Notes: generated from the letters alone by a model not told the origin. A DNA stretch of 42,618 nt from Limnofasciculus baicalensis BBK-W-15 (GCF_024178385.1 NZ_JAMZMM010000009.1:1-42618); one strand, 5' to 3'. Positions 14,478 to 24,065 are shown, counted from the first letter of the stretch. Numbers and translations: made by a program.

Positions 14478-16043
14478 TTAATTATCTTTATTCTGATACT
14501 CCTTAACTCCATCCGCTTCCTCTTCCTCATTCACTTCTTCTTTGTCTTTCAAAGGCTTAACCACCCGCGCAATTGCATCTGTGACAAATGCTTTAATAAA
14601 CTCATCCCTACGATTAAGCTGAAACTGTCGCTGTACCACTTCCGTCATCCCCCCATCTCCCCAATCTTGATCGTGGCGAAAATATTCAATAAAACTTTTA
14701 CCAGCAATCCGAGTTAAATAAGCGGCTGTAACCCCTTGAATCGCTTTACCAACTAAATAAGTTGCCACATTTAATTGTAAGGCTGTAGAAATAAGTTCAA
14801 TCGCACCCTTAACAATCCCTAAACTGGCAAGAGTTTTGCCCAAAGATAGAGCAAGTTCCCTCCCTCTTTCCATATTTAGTTCACAACCATAAATCCTGCC
14901 AATTTCTACCACCATTTGGGCATTAACAGCAGCAGTTGCCAGTAAATCTATTACAGGTAAAGGCGTAACAGCAATTACCCCCGCGCCAATCCACTGAAAC
15001 CTTTCCACCACTTTCTCTGCCTGTCGTCGCCGCTGATTATCAATTAGGCGGCGGGCAGCCTCGCCCAAACGCTGAGATTGGAGTAAAATGTTATCAGCAA
15101 CCAAATCTTCTCCCTCAGCACGCAAAACGGCCGCAAGACGACGGATTAAAGGCATTACATCAGGTTCGAGATCCCCAACTTCTTCAAGAAGTCGGGAATC
15201 TGGATTAGCTGCGATCGCAACGACATCCATTGCCGCAATAAAACCCCGCACCCGTTGCCGCAATCTGGCTAAAATAATTTCTTTATCTTCATCATTATAG
15301 AGATCGCTTTTATTGAGGACAAGGATCGATCTCTTGCCAATTTCTGCTAATCTCCGTAATGGTTCATATTCCGATTTTCGGATATCATTATCTACGACAA
15401 ATAATAATAAATCTGCCTCTGTCGCTAACTGTCGGGCTAATTGCTCTCTTTCAGTACCCACTACCCCCACCTCTAAAATTCCCGGTGTATCAGTAATGAG
15501 AATCTGGCGATTCAATCCCTTAAGCTTTAAACTATAAGTTTCTCCGGCTGCAGTCGTCCCCATACTAGCACCCACTTTACCCACCATCCGCCCAATTAGT
15601 GCATTCACCAGAGAGGTTTTCCCAGCAGAACCTGTCCCGAATACTACCACCTGTAGTTCACCACGCGCTAAAATAGCCTCAATCTCTCGCGAACGACTCA
15701 AAAGTTCTTGTCGTGCTACTTCATCCTGAATCTGCTTGACTTGCTGACGTACAGCTTTCAGTGTTTCTGATGCCGCCTCCGCCTTGACTTGAGGAACTTT
15801 TGGGCTAAGGCGACGCTGAGTCGAACCCTTCTGAATCCGTCCGAACAATCCCGTATAATAAATAAAGGCAAAAATTAACACCCCCAGTAGGGCAATAATG
15901 AATAACAGGAGGAAATTAGCCAGGAGGGGAGCTGTAAAGGAAATTTGGATATATAGCCGATGGAGGGAATCAATCAGCCAAAGCATTAACCCCAGAATTA
16001 GGCTAAGACCAATAATAAGCGTTAATAGGCGAGGGAGGGGCAT
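14478..16043 (-). CDS. Membrane-associated Era-like GTPase with DUF697 domain
   Basis: A 521-residue protein using ATG 16043 (MPLPRLLTL); the frame extends to a TTG at 16088 but the ATG gives a better membrane start. Two membrane helices fill residues about 1-70. The G domain has G1 GTGSAGKTS (136-144), G3 DTPG (185-188) and G4 NKSD (244-247). The C-terminal part, with VAIAANPDSR and then a hydrophobic helical region ending near TRIAGKSFIEYF, fits the DUF697 domain of YcjF/GTPase fusion proteins common in cyanobacteria. The likely role is in membrane or envelope processes; the exact function is unknown. Confidence 0.88.
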   Translation of the reverse strand: MPLPRLLTLIIGLSLILGLMLWLIDSLHRLYIQISFTAPLLANFLLLFIIALLGVLIFAFIYYTGLFGRIQKGSTQRRLSPKVPQVKAEAASETLKAVRQQVKQIQDEVARQELLSRSREIEAILARGELQVVVFGTGSAGKTSLVNALIGRMVGKVGASMGTTAAGETYSLKLKGLNRQILITDTPGILEVGVVGTEREQLARQLATEADLLLFVVDNDIRKSEYEPLRRLAEIGKRSILVLNKSDLYNDEDKEIILARLRQRVRGFIAAMDVVAIAANPDSRLLEEVGDLEPDVMPLIRRLAAVLRAEGEDLVADNILLQSQRLGEAARRLIDNQRRRQAEKVVERFQWIGAGVIAVTPLPVIDLLATAAVNAQMVVEIGRIYGCELNMERGRELALSLGKTLASLGIVKGAIELISTALQLNVATYLVGKAIQGVTAAYLTRIAGKSFIEYFRHDQDWGDGGMTEVVQRQFQLNRRDEFIKAFVTDAIARVVKPLKDKEEVNEEEEADGVKEYQNKDN

Positions 16044-16138
16044 GATTCCATCTTGTTTCCACAAACTGGGGTTGACAACTGAGTGCAAGAACTTGTAGAT
16101 TATTATACAAAATTATCCTAAATGTAGATGGTTTTAGG

Positions 16139-16200
16139 GATAATGATAAAGGATGAAGGATAAAGGATAATAATAAAGGATGAAGAATAAAGGATGACGA
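16139..16200. repeat. Short tandem repeats around AAAGGAT
   Basis: From about 16139 to 16200 the sequence is made of units such as ataaaggatgaagg, ataaaggata and aaaggatgaagaa. A second heptamer array, ttgatac in three units, lies at 16314-16334. Both are low-complexity arrays in the intergenic region before the DUF937 gene, which contains nothing else I recognise. Confidence 0.7.
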
Positions 16201-16368
16201 GTGAATAAAAATTTCTACTTCTTATAGACAACTGGAATTGTTTGAGGAAGTTTGAGTAAGCTTGATACAGGGGATATCTCACCAGATTACTGTTGCTCTT
16301 TCACACTTCATACTTGATACTTGATACTTGATACTTCACAAATTGTTTTTCTTGGAGCAAAAAATTCT

Positions 16369-16881
16369 ATGAGTCTGTTCAACCAAATTTTAGGCGCAGT
16401 TACTAATCCCACTCAGGAGGGTAGTACTAATCAGCTTGGTAATATTCTCGATACAGTGCAGCAACTAAGTGGCAACCACCAAACCGATTCAGGTGCAGTA
16501 GGCTCTGCTGTTTCTATTGTAGGCAATTATGTGCGAGGCGCACTTCAAGAAAAGCGGAATAATGAGGGAGATGCAGTAGCCCAAGGAATTGTCAATCAAT
16601 TTGGTGGTACTAATCCTAACAATCAAGTAGTGCAAATGCTCTTCAGCGCACCTCAGCTTCAGCAGCTTATTGGCGAAATTGAAAGCAAAACAGGCATGAA
16701 TGCCACCATGATTCAAGCTATGTTGCCTACCTTAGTTCCCGTCGTCCTCAATTTCCTGAAAACTGGTGCAGATACTAGCGGTGGTAATTCTGTTCTCAAT
16801 AGCTTTTTAGATGCAGATGGGGATGGTGATGTTGATATGTTTGACGCGATGCAGTTAGCATCTCGTCATCTTAGTCGTTAA
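16369..16881 (+). CDS. DUF937 family protein with Ca-binding-like loop
   Basis: A 170-residue protein from ATG 16369 (MSLFNQILGAVTNPTQ); an in-frame start at 16321 would lie within the heptamer array. The body has the helical DUF937 pattern (IVNQFGGTNPNNQVVQMLFS, MIQAMLPTLVPVVLNFL). The C-terminus has an EF-hand-like loop DADGDGDVDMFD, as in dockerin or calcium-binding proteins. The product is soluble. The role of DUF937 is not established; the loop suggests calcium sensitivity (inference). Confidence 0.88.
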   Translation: MSLFNQILGAVTNPTQEGSTNQLGNILDTVQQLSGNHQTDSGAVGSAVSIVGNYVRGALQEKRNNEGDAVAQGIVNQFGGTNPNNQVVQMLFSAPQLQQLIGEIESKTGMNATMIQAMLPTLVPVVLNFLKTGADTSGGNSVLNSFLDADGDGDVDMFDAMQLASRHLSR

Positions 16882-16883
16882 AT

Positions 16884-16912
16884 GGTAGAACAGGCATCTC
16901 GCCTGTTCCACC
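16884..16912 (+). terminator. Hairpin terminator after DUF937 gene
   Basis: Arms ggtagaacaggc and gcctgttccacc (one G-T pair) flank a 5-base loop, three bases past the DUF937 stop. The same kind of hairpin, with GAACAGGC and GCCTGTTC arms, is dispersed in cyanobacterial genomes. It probably serves both this gene and the convergent Hpt gene. Confidence 0.7.
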
Positions 16913-16941
16913 TAAATCGAAGCGAAAAGCCTCCGGAAACT

Positions 16942-17979
16942 TTATTCCTGTGCCTTCGCGTGAGCATGGAGTAACTTAACAAGTTGCATGATTTGTTTCT
17001 TGTTAAAGGCTTTGATAATTGCCTTAGCAGCCCCTTTTGGTTCCACTGGAATCTTAATCTGTTTAGTAGTAGCTTCACTAGCAGGTTTAGCCGGAGGTTT
17101 AGCAGAAGTTTCAGTAGCAAGTTTAGCCGGAGGTTTAGCAGAAGTTTCAGTAGCAGGTTTAGCCGGAGGTTGGGGAGGTGGTGCTACGATCGTCAGTTGT
17201 TGTAAATTTGGACTAGGCGCGATCGCATTTCCTTTACCTTGTTGTAATTGATCGCTAGCTAGCTTGACCTCTTTAATTACTAGCGGTGCTAAGGTTTGAT
17301 AGGAATTATTTCGGTTTGCGATCGCGTGATAGCAGGTTTTAAGTAACCCTTGCCACAATTCACTCCCTCCTCCCATCAGTGCTAAACGCTTACAGTATTC
17401 CTGAATTTGTTGGCGATTCGTTGGTGTATCTTCTTGTTTAAACAACTGCAACATTTGTTTGAGAATACCCGTCACTTCAGGGGCAAAGTTGTCAGGAAGC
17501 TTGCTTTGGGCTTTCCCTGGTTGAGGGGAGGTAGGGGCGGTTGTATCAGGAGTGCCCTCACCACTAACGAGGTGTTCCAGATAATTCTGCAATTGGATAA
17601 AATTCGGCTCTGCGGCTTGCACAACTTTCTGGGCTTCGTCTTCCCGCAAGCCAAATGGTCCTTGCAGTTGCTCGATCAAATCTTTGAGGATGTCGTAACT
17701 CTGTAAGAATAACGTTTCCAGCTTGCGATCGACGTTGAGATCGTTCTCCTTAAGGATTTTAAAACCATCCTCTAATCGGTGTGCCGTCTTTTGAATACTA
17801 CCAAAGCCCAGCATCGCCGCACCGCCTTTAACCGAATGGGCGGCGCGGAACATTTCATTCACCGTCTCCGGATCTTTGACAACCGTAGGCAAATCTAATA
17901 GCCCTTTTTCGATGGTGTCGAGGTGTTCTTTCGCTTCTTCGATAAAATAGCCTAAAATCCGCTGATTCCCCGCATCCAC
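16942..17979 (-). CDS. Hpt-domain phosphotransfer protein
   Basis: A 345-residue protein. Residues 1-120 are an Hpt domain with the phospho-accepting His in FRAAHSVKGGAAMLGF (H48), as in the N-terminus of CheA-like kinases of cyanobacterial motility clusters. Residues about 150-230 are a second helical region. Residues about 255-310 are a Pro/Ala-rich linker with internal repeats (SAKPPAK units). A short basic C-terminus follows. No kinase core or receiver is present, so it passes phosphate between separate partners. Neighbours do not identify them. Confidence 0.88.
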   Translation of the reverse strand: MDAGNQRILGYFIEEAKEHLDTIEKGLLDLPTVVKDPETVNEMFRAAHSVKGGAAMLGFGSIQKTAHRLEDGFKILKENDLNVDRKLETLFLQSYDILKDLIEQLQGPFGLREDEAQKVVQAAEPNFIQLQNYLEHLVSGEGTPDTTAPTSPQPGKAQSKLPDNFAPEVTGILKQMLQLFKQEDTPTNRQQIQEYCKRLALMGGGSELWQGLLKTCYHAIANRNNSYQTLAPLVIKEVKLASDQLQQGKGNAIAPSPNLQQLTIVAPPPQPPAKPATETSAKPPAKLATETSAKPPAKPASEATTKQIKIPVEPKGAAKAIIKAFNKKQIMQLVKLLHAHAKAQE

Positions 17980-18838
17980 GGTAGTTTTCCCTACTCAAAA
18001 CGATTGTGTACAACGATACCTACAATGACTGCCACTGGAGATGTTTGCGATATCGCGCACTTTAGCACCGCTTGACTTAGCGAGGCTTGCAGTAGGCACT
18101 GCTGGTGGCAGCCATATCGAGCAATTAGACTCTTTATTTTAGACTATCAAGTTCACTTCAGTTCGTAGTTGTCACCTGAAATATTGATAAAACTGCTAAT
18201 TGCTAATCGCTAATTGCTATATTACTAATTTTACAGCAGGTCAGGCACTGTTTATCGTTAATACAAGGGAAAACTGCTTGTTTTGTGGGTCAATGAGTGA
18301 GATAACAGTTCTAGTGCGATCCAGATCGCTGCGCTGGAGCCTTGGAGAGCCAATCTCCTCGAGCCTAACATAGTTGAGAGGCGCTAAACCTAAGCGCGAC
18401 AATGCTTTGAGAGTAGTGACTCTTCGATCCCTCTTGATTTATAAGAAATGTTGAGTTTCTTTAAAATTTATGACTTTATGATAGGGTGGGTTACAAAAAA
18501 AGTCAGAATATGACAAATGGAAGTTCCGAGTTGAGTCGGTATCGCAACTTACCCTGAAAAGGAAGACAGTGTATAACCCCAAATCGGCTCTACTTAAGAC
18601 TTACGCGAAAATGCCAAATCTCACAACAGAGGTAGGAATATCTCCTGCGTAGTTGCCCTTTCAATTCCCCAACGGGAAACACCTTTCAGTTATAGATAAA
18701 AAAACATTTTTCTGAGTTAAGCTAATAAAACATTAGTCTTTTTTCAAACAAAAACAAGGTTCTTATAATAACTGAATTGGTGTTATTTATACCTGCAAAG
18801 ATTCCGAATAGAAAATATTTTTACGGTAGGTTTTTACT
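17980..18838. other. Long intergenic region (about 860 bp), no gene recognised
   Basis: I found no convincing coding sequence on either strand. It contains short tandem repeats around ctaattgctaatcgctaattgct (18197-18220), several self-complementary stretches near 18320-18430 and half of a ggacttacgc-type repeat end at 18597-18612. It must hold the promoter of the gene at 18839. An unannotated small RNA could be hidden here but I cannot support one. Confidence 0.5.
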
Positions 18839-19930
18839 ATGGCGCACTCATTAATATCAACGGCGACTGAAGATCGTTCTTCTCATAATTCAAGATCGAA
18901 GTATCCACTTGGCAATCCTTCATCTGCACCATCTTCCTCCCAATCCTCTACATCAAATGTCCATTCTTTAGCTGTTCTCTGGGCAAAGAAATATCTGGTG
19001 TCAGTGGAGGGAAAAGATGAGTCATCCCCACTAAAAAATTCTCATAATCTCAAAGATGTTACATCTGTAGAAGGTAGGAAGCAGACTGCCGAGAAACTGA
19101 TGGAAAATCTCACCTTAGCCAGCGCACAAGCTTGGACTCAAACAGAAATTTTGTTAGGAAAAGAATTGCGACGACATAAAGTTAACCCTGACTTAGTTAA
19201 TCCCTTGGAGATTGCTGCCGATACTCGCCATCTCTTTCAAAAAACCCTCGCAGCTTATGGCGAGGAATGTACGCCACGTCGCTTATCTGTAATTGTCGGG
19301 AAAGATTTTGGTAAAGTGCGACATAAATATACTTGTGTCGATCGCCGTGCCATTGGCTTTGTGAGTATGCAGTTTCACTATACTGGGGAAAAGTTATTGA
19401 CTTGGCTTTCTCCTGGGGAACAGCAATTGTGGAAACCTTACCTCAAGGTTATGGACGATCACATGTATATTCCTCTCCATGCTGCCTACGAAGCTGCTGG
19501 CAATCATCCCGATAATTCTCCAATTCTAGCTGCTGTTCAGCATTTTCTCCCGATTATTACTAAAATTGCTATTTCGGTTTCCCAACAAGTTTGCCGTCTC
19601 AACCCTAATCATAAAACCTACAGCGGTTTCCTTAGCGAGTCTACGGTGAGAATTGCCACCATTCGCGATGTGGAAATGTTTCAGATTTATCTCTGCTTAT
19701 GCGTTTTGGAAAATGACATTTGTTCGGTACAGCGAGAACTTTTCCCCCTTTGTGTTATGTTATATCCTCGGTTGGGGGTAACCTGGGGACTGGTACAAGA
19801 GATGTTAAAAATTATCGGTTGGGAAATGTACAATTCTCTATCTCCTGAAGATATGGCAATCTTTTTACCTTATCTGCGCATTTTGACGGAGATGTTTTCG
19901 GGTGAGGTGTTTGATGCTTTGGGAAAGTAA
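18839..19930 (+). CDS. Conserved-looking unknown protein (363 aa)
   Basis: A 363-residue soluble protein with a Ser-rich, low-complexity N-terminus (residues about 10-45) followed by a well-ordered helical body (MENLTLASAQAWTQTEILLG, RRLSVIVGKDFGKVRHKYTC, YLKVMDDHMYIPLHAAYEAA). The C-terminus is aromatic and acidic. No membrane segment, nucleotide-binding motif or catalytic signature can be read. It is preceded by a long region and transcribed alone. I think it is a cyanobacteria-specific family but cannot name it. Confidence 0.8.
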   Translation: MAHSLISTATEDRSSHNSRSKYPLGNPSSAPSSSQSSTSNVHSLAVLWAKKYLVSVEGKDESSPLKNSHNLKDVTSVEGRKQTAEKLMENLTLASAQAWTQTEILLGKELRRHKVNPDLVNPLEIAADTRHLFQKTLAAYGEECTPRRLSVIVGKDFGKVRHKYTCVDRRAIGFVSMQFHYTGEKLLTWLSPGEQQLWKPYLKVMDDHMYIPLHAAYEAAGNHPDNSPILAAVQHFLPIITKIAISVSQQVCRLNPNHKTYSGFLSESTVRIATIRDVEMFQIYLCLCVLENDICSVQRELFPLCVMLYPRLGVTWGLVQEMLKIIGWEMYNSLSPEDMAIFLPYLRILTEMFSGEVFDALGK

Positions 19931-19984
19931 TAGATAGGCAATCTGTTACTCTCTTGGCGTTGGGAGAATTATTTTTTTGATCAA

Positions 19985-20016
19985 CCACTAAGACACTAAG
20001 ACACTAAGACACTAAG
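19985..20016. repeat. Octamer array ACACTAAG, four units
   Basis: Four 8-base units (ccactaag then three acactaag) lie 55 bases past the stop of the preceding gene. The following 500 bases, to 20516, contain no recognised gene. Confidence 0.85.
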
Positions 20017-20447
20017 AAGCTGATTTTTGGCTGTTTAAATCAAGCTTAAGAGGAATTTGCATATCTAAAACAACAGCAACCCTACAACCTGACTTACTGA
20101 GGAATTTCCTGTTTGTGTCACTTCCCTTTGGAGTTGCTCTACACCCCGATTGAGGTAGGTTGTATGGCTCCCGTCTGACTAGCTTAGGAAATATCAGTGT
20201 TCTTGGTGAGTGTTGCTGTTGTTTGTTAGTGAGACAGATTGAAAATTGAACAGCCTTTTTGTACCTCTCAACTTGAATGTTTACTGTACTTTGGGTTCTT
20301 TCATCGAAGCTCTATAGCTTCACTTTCTAATTTAGCACCTTATTCTCAAAGTAGTCAAAAATGAAATTTAAGTTTACATTCTTGGAGTAAATGCTCTTGA
20401 GATTGTGAAATAAAGTTACAATAACTGGGGATCTCGATTAGCACTTG

Positions 20448-20491
20448 AGAAACCCGGTTTCTTGGCGTAACTTCGGCGAAACCGGGTTTCT
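20448..20491. repeat. GAAACCCGGTTTC hairpin repeat
   Basis: agaaacccggtttctt near 20448 pairs with gaaaccgggtttcttt near 20478; each arm is also partly self-complementary. The same AAACCGGGTTT core occurs at 37880-37932, inside the inverted-repeat element there. This is a dispersed cyanobacterial repeat located just past the end of the oxidoreductase remnant. Confidence 0.75.
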
Positions 20492-20516
20492 TTGCCTTTG
20501 GGGATGGGGGGTGGAT

Positions 20517-20741
20517 TTAATTGTTCAAGTTAACCCGACGAAACCCAAAGGCAATCAGCCGCGCGGGGATATCTCGCAGGATGGGTAAGCGTAAGAAGAA
20601 AGGCGGGCTAAAGGTTTGAGTTGTATCTAATGCGGCTTTAATAATTCGCTGCTGCATGAGAGACTGGAATCCCTGAATAATCCGTGTGGGTATTTCTCGC
20701 TCCTGTTGTACAGCCGCTAAATCACTTACATCTACTGGCTA
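20517..20741 (-). pseudogene. C-terminal remnant of a FAD-dependent monooxygenase-like gene
   Basis: The minus-strand frame reads VDVSDLAAVQQEREIPTRII, then GFQSLMQQRIIKAALD, FFLRLPILRDIPARLIAFGF and RRVNLNN plus stop. This is the characteristic tail of UbiH-like FAD-dependent monooxygenases of cyanobacteria (QxER...PTRxIQxFQ, then LRxIPARLIAFGF). A stop lies just upstream of VDVS and the whole FAD-binding body is missing. Only about 73 codons remain. Confidence 0.65.
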
Positions 20742-21079
20742 TCTCTAATCCTAATACCAAGTCTCACATTTTCGACTCTCTCCCGAAAAAGATCCAATCG
20801 GCAATTGTTACATATCGAGAATTAGCCGAAGTATCTCCCGATATAGTAATTAGATTTGCGATCGCTCGCTTCCTAGAGTTAGAGTTCATTCCTATGCCTG
20901 ATAGCCACAGCTATACTGAAAGTCGCAGTATCCTCAATGACTTACCAACTTCTCTCCAAACAGAGATTGAGAAATATGCCGCTGAAGATAATATACCACC
21001 AGAGTTTGTGGTAGAGCTAGCGATCGGTAACAGTAGCGTAAATATCAAGCAACAATGCTTACCTCACTTGCCAAATTAA
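20741..21079 (+). pseudogene. Fragment of a small two-repeat protein family
   Basis: The frame encodes two similar helical units, LPKKIQSAIVTYRELAE...PDIVIRFAIARFLE and LPTSLQTEIEKYAAE...PEFVVELAI, so the protein is an internal tandem repeat. No plausible start is found after the oxidoreductase remnant; the only upstream start in frame (GTG 20684) lies opposite that remnant. The C-terminus runs into the convergent M48-like gene. A similar unit (LPERIQAALIARAAEIEYPI) is found as a fragment at 30403. Probably a truncated gene; family unknown to me. Confidence 0.5.
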
Positions 21080-23386
21080 ATAAGCTCCCCAAGTTGCAGC
21101 ACTAAAAGCTAAAATTGTCAACCATATCGGATAGTAAGCTTTACTCATTTTACCTCCAGAAGTTCGTAGGGTTTCTAAGTCAATCCAAGGTGTTGCACCG
21201 CGACGAAACCATCCTGTTATTGTTATTTGTTCTCCGATTAAATCGCTGGGGCGGTGTCGCTGAGGTAGCAAGTTTCCGAATGCGCCGAGATAGGAAAAGA
21301 GGTGGAGTTTGATTAAGCCTGTGGGGGTTTGTAAAGTTAAATCTGTTCCTAACCAGTTGAGTAAACTATTACGCCCTAGGAGTTTCCCGGTTAATTGGAT
21401 AGGTTTGCTATCGGGAGGGAGGGTATGAGGATTGGCTAATAATTCGCCTAGGTTTGGTTGATTAATAACTGTGCCTGGTTTGATATCGGGAAAGTAATTG
21501 TTAATCCAGAATAATATAGTGAGACTGAAGGCGATTAAAATGCAGGCATCGAGGAAGGAATTGGCATTGTGGAGCCAAATTAGTTGCCAGATATTCAGCC
21601 AGTCGCAAATTATCCCAATTAACCAGAGGATACCTCTGAATAAAATACCCAATATCAGTCCATAGAATAGGGCGCTGTGGAATAGGGGTAATGCTTTGTA
21701 GCCGTTTAGTAGTTTGGCTAGCCGTGCAGTATTATTGCGAATTGGTGGAGTGGGGGTGGGTAAGTCTAATTCTGTACCGATTTTCCAGTGGTGGGAGTAT
21801 CGGGCTATGCTATTTAAGCGATCGCCAATTAGGGGATGTGATGCTGTAATACTTAACCAGTCGCGGTATGGGTTGGTGCAATCCCAGTGTAATATTGCTT
21901 CAAAGGATATTTGTCCGGAACAACTGCTCAAGGGGATGGCTTGTTGATATCCTATGGGTAGCAATAAGTCAAGGCTTTCTAAAATACTGCTGGTTTGTCT
22001 GGAGGTTTGGATATCTTCGGTAATTCCGATGGCAATTTTCAGTAAGGCGCGAGTTAATCCGTTGGGATTTCCGGTGGTTTCGATGGCGGTGCGATCGCTA
22101 TAATAAATTCTAATTCTGGAAAGCCATAGTAGGGGCAATCTTAGCAGATAGTAAGTACAGTAGCCTAAAGATGCGATCGCGCTGCTTATCCCCAGAATTA
22201 TCGGTGGTAAAAGTTTCCGATAGGCGGGTAGTTTCCTATCGATTAGTTGGGATAAGTCTTCTCCCCATTTGCTGACTTGCCAATATATAAGATAAGGAAT
22301 TTGGATGGCTAAGGTAAAAAGAGATATTAAGATAAAATCCCGGTGAATAATATGCCCTAACTCACCTCCATAAATAGTGGCTATTTCATCCTCTGTTAAC
22401 TGAGATAATAATCCTTCACTGACAACAATTCGGGCTGTGCGAGGTAGATTACCATAGGTTATGGCTAGAGGTGCATTTGTGGGTAATATTTCTAAAGTTG
22501 GTAAGGGAAGATGGCGTTGGCGGCAAAAACGCTGTACCATTTTTGCTGCTTCTGGAGAATGAGAGGTAAGTTGACTGAGGGAAAAGGGTTGTAAACCGTA
22601 AAACTGCTTTAAGATTCTATCCATTAACCAGGGTAAGAAAATTAGTAGCAGTGTCAGAATTACCCATAAAGTTGGGGTAGGATCTCGGTAAAATAGTTGG
22701 ATTGGTTCTAAAAAGGGCAACTTTACCAAAATATTATTAGTTGTCCCCATGAGGAATTGTATCCAAAAACGGAGTAAGTAAAAAAATGCGATCGCACTGC
22801 CAATTTCCACACACCACAATTGGAATAATTTAGGGGGTTTGGCAGGTTTCCAACTTTCTGCACGTCCTAGGTTACGGAATCTAGGGCTAGTTGTAAAGAG
22901 GGAGGGTGTAGACGGTGGAGTGTAGGCTACCGGAAGTTGGGATGAGGTTTGCGGTAGTGGTTGTTGGGGAATAGGAGGTTTCTTTTGAGATTTCCCTCCA
23001 GAAAATAAACGCTGCGCCGAATTCCCTAACCACTGTGGAATGTTTGAAGTATTTGGTGATGATGGGGGTGTTTCGTTTAAGGGGACAAATCCTGTCGGGT
23101 TAGTGGTGGGGGGAAACTGAGTCGTCAGTTGAGTCAAGGTATTAGTTGCCCAGGATCTAACTTCGGGGTTAGGATCGTCAGTGAGAATTTGGCAAATTGC
23201 GATCGCTTTTCGTCCATCACCCACCCGCTGATAGGCTGTCACTAGCCCCACGGCAGCGCGGGAAATGAGGGATTCGTCTAATTCCAACTCGCAGACACCA
23301 GACAGATGTGCGATGGCGAGGGCATAATCGCCCTGTTGTAGGGCTGTCATACCGATATCGAGGGAAGGATTGGGAATTGAGTTCAT
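21059..23386 (-). CDS. M48 peptidase-like membrane protein lacking zinc ligands
   Basis: A 775-residue protein. Residues 1-90 are TPR-like helices, 95-185 a Pro/Ser-rich linker, 190-255 two membrane helices, about 270-450 an M48 (HtpX/Ste24-like) domain, then more membrane helices around 570-625 and a final domain and helix near 750-770. In the M48 domain the zinc motif HExxH reads GELGH (residues 341-345), and the third-ligand motif (E-Y/F-x-A-D) reads IYYSD (427-431). Two of three zinc ligands are therefore absent. Sequence around both motifs is otherwise well kept (TEDEIATIYG, SDRTAIETTGNP). The role is probably structural or regulatory rather than proteolytic. Confidence 0.8.
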   Translation of the reverse strand: MNSIPNPSLDIGMTALQQGDYALAIAHLSGVCELELDESLISRAAVGLVTAYQRVGDGRKAIAICQILTDDPNPEVRSWATNTLTQLTTQFPPTTNPTGFVPLNETPPSSPNTSNIPQWLGNSAQRLFSGGKSQKKPPIPQQPLPQTSSQLPVAYTPPSTPSLFTTSPRFRNLGRAESWKPAKPPKLFQLWCVEIGSAIAFFYLLRFWIQFLMGTTNNILVKLPFLEPIQLFYRDPTPTLWVILTLLLIFLPWLMDRILKQFYGLQPFSLSQLTSHSPEAAKMVQRFCRQRHLPLPTLEILPTNAPLAITYGNLPRTARIVVSEGLLSQLTEDEIATIYGGELGHIIHRDFILISLFTLAIQIPYLIYWQVSKWGEDLSQLIDRKLPAYRKLLPPIILGISSAIASLGYCTYYLLRLPLLWLSRIRIYYSDRTAIETTGNPNGLTRALLKIAIGITEDIQTSRQTSSILESLDLLLPIGYQQAIPLSSCSGQISFEAILHWDCTNPYRDWLSITASHPLIGDRLNSIARYSHHWKIGTELDLPTPTPPIRNNTARLAKLLNGYKALPLFHSALFYGLILGILFRGILWLIGIICDWLNIWQLIWLHNANSFLDACILIAFSLTILFWINNYFPDIKPGTVINQPNLGELLANPHTLPPDSKPIQLTGKLLGRNSLLNWLGTDLTLQTPTGLIKLHLFSYLGAFGNLLPQRHRPSDLIGEQITITGWFRRGATPWIDLETLRTSGGKMSKAYYPIWLTILAFSAATWGAYLIWQVR

Positions 23387-23558
23387 AATCTTTATTTAAT
23401 AGGGGGGGATATCCTGTAATAGTAATTCCGATTGGGCAAACCCAAACAAGATTACCCATTGGAATCCAGATTGTTGGAAAGCCTTGGAGAAAGATAGAAT
23501 TGTTTGCGATTGGATCTATTTATAAGTTACATTTATAGTTTCAGGAGAAAACTGACTT

Positions 23559-23897
23559 ATGGATCTGATTATCGATACACAAGTACTTTCATACCGCTTT
23601 AAAGGTATTGAGAAGGATATTCATAGCAAAAGTTTAGCAATTTCATCAATTACGGCTAATGAGTTTTTAATAACTCAGCATAAAGACTCAGAACAACCTG
23701 ACTACTATATTATTCATCCAGCTAGATACCCAGGATTAGACGGCTCTAATATTCCCGATGAATTTACAAACCCTAAATGGGCAAAAATGGGTAATCGTCG
23801 AACAGATCATGTAATTATTGATTTTGGAAATCAGTTCTCAGCGTATCGAGAATTTGGAAATGAGGCAATTTCCGAAATTATCAATGAAAATAAATGA
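23559..23897 (+). pseudogene. PIN-like protein, 3' end truncated
   Basis: The 112 residues begin MDLIIDTQVLSYRFKG, a PIN first strand with the D-T pair, and continue with AISSITANEFLI holding the second acidic position. The C-terminal stretch RTDHVIIDFGNQFSAYREFG is followed by a few residues and a stop. The stop overlaps a copy of the Uma2 3'-tail repeat, so the real 3' end was probably replaced. A PIN domain would be expected to be longer. Activity unlikely. Confidence 0.5.
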
Positions 23898-23965
23898 TGT
23901 TACAGAGTATTGAGCTGGAAATTGCGATCGAGGAATTATATCGGGGTGTAAGTTTAGGGCGATAA
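23897..23965 (+). repeat. Orphan copy of the Uma2 gene 3' tail (69 bp)
   Basis: These bases match 25577-25645, the last 23 codons of the intact Uma2 gene (MLQSIELEIAIAELYRGVSL), with a few changes. Further copies lie at 26545-26609 and 27306-27347. The copies sit between otherwise unrelated TA genes. Confidence 0.9.
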
Positions 23966-24065
23966 TCTGACGGGTGCTTCCTATAGGATGGAATTACGAT
24001 CCAGTTATTTTGAGAATCCTGAAAAAATATGCTAATCTTAAAATTAAAAGTAGAGGAAAGTTCTC

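Noticed and set aside
15088-15537. Plus-strand frames within the GTPase gene
   Set aside because: Antisense shadows of a well-supported GTPase domain.
17407-17706. Frames opposite the Hpt protein
   Set aside because: Antisense to a clear Hpt gene; low-complexity products.
18300-18430. Possible structured RNA or tRNA remnant
   Set aside because: Some self-complementary stretches but no tRNA arms, CCA end or known RNA motif could be fitted.
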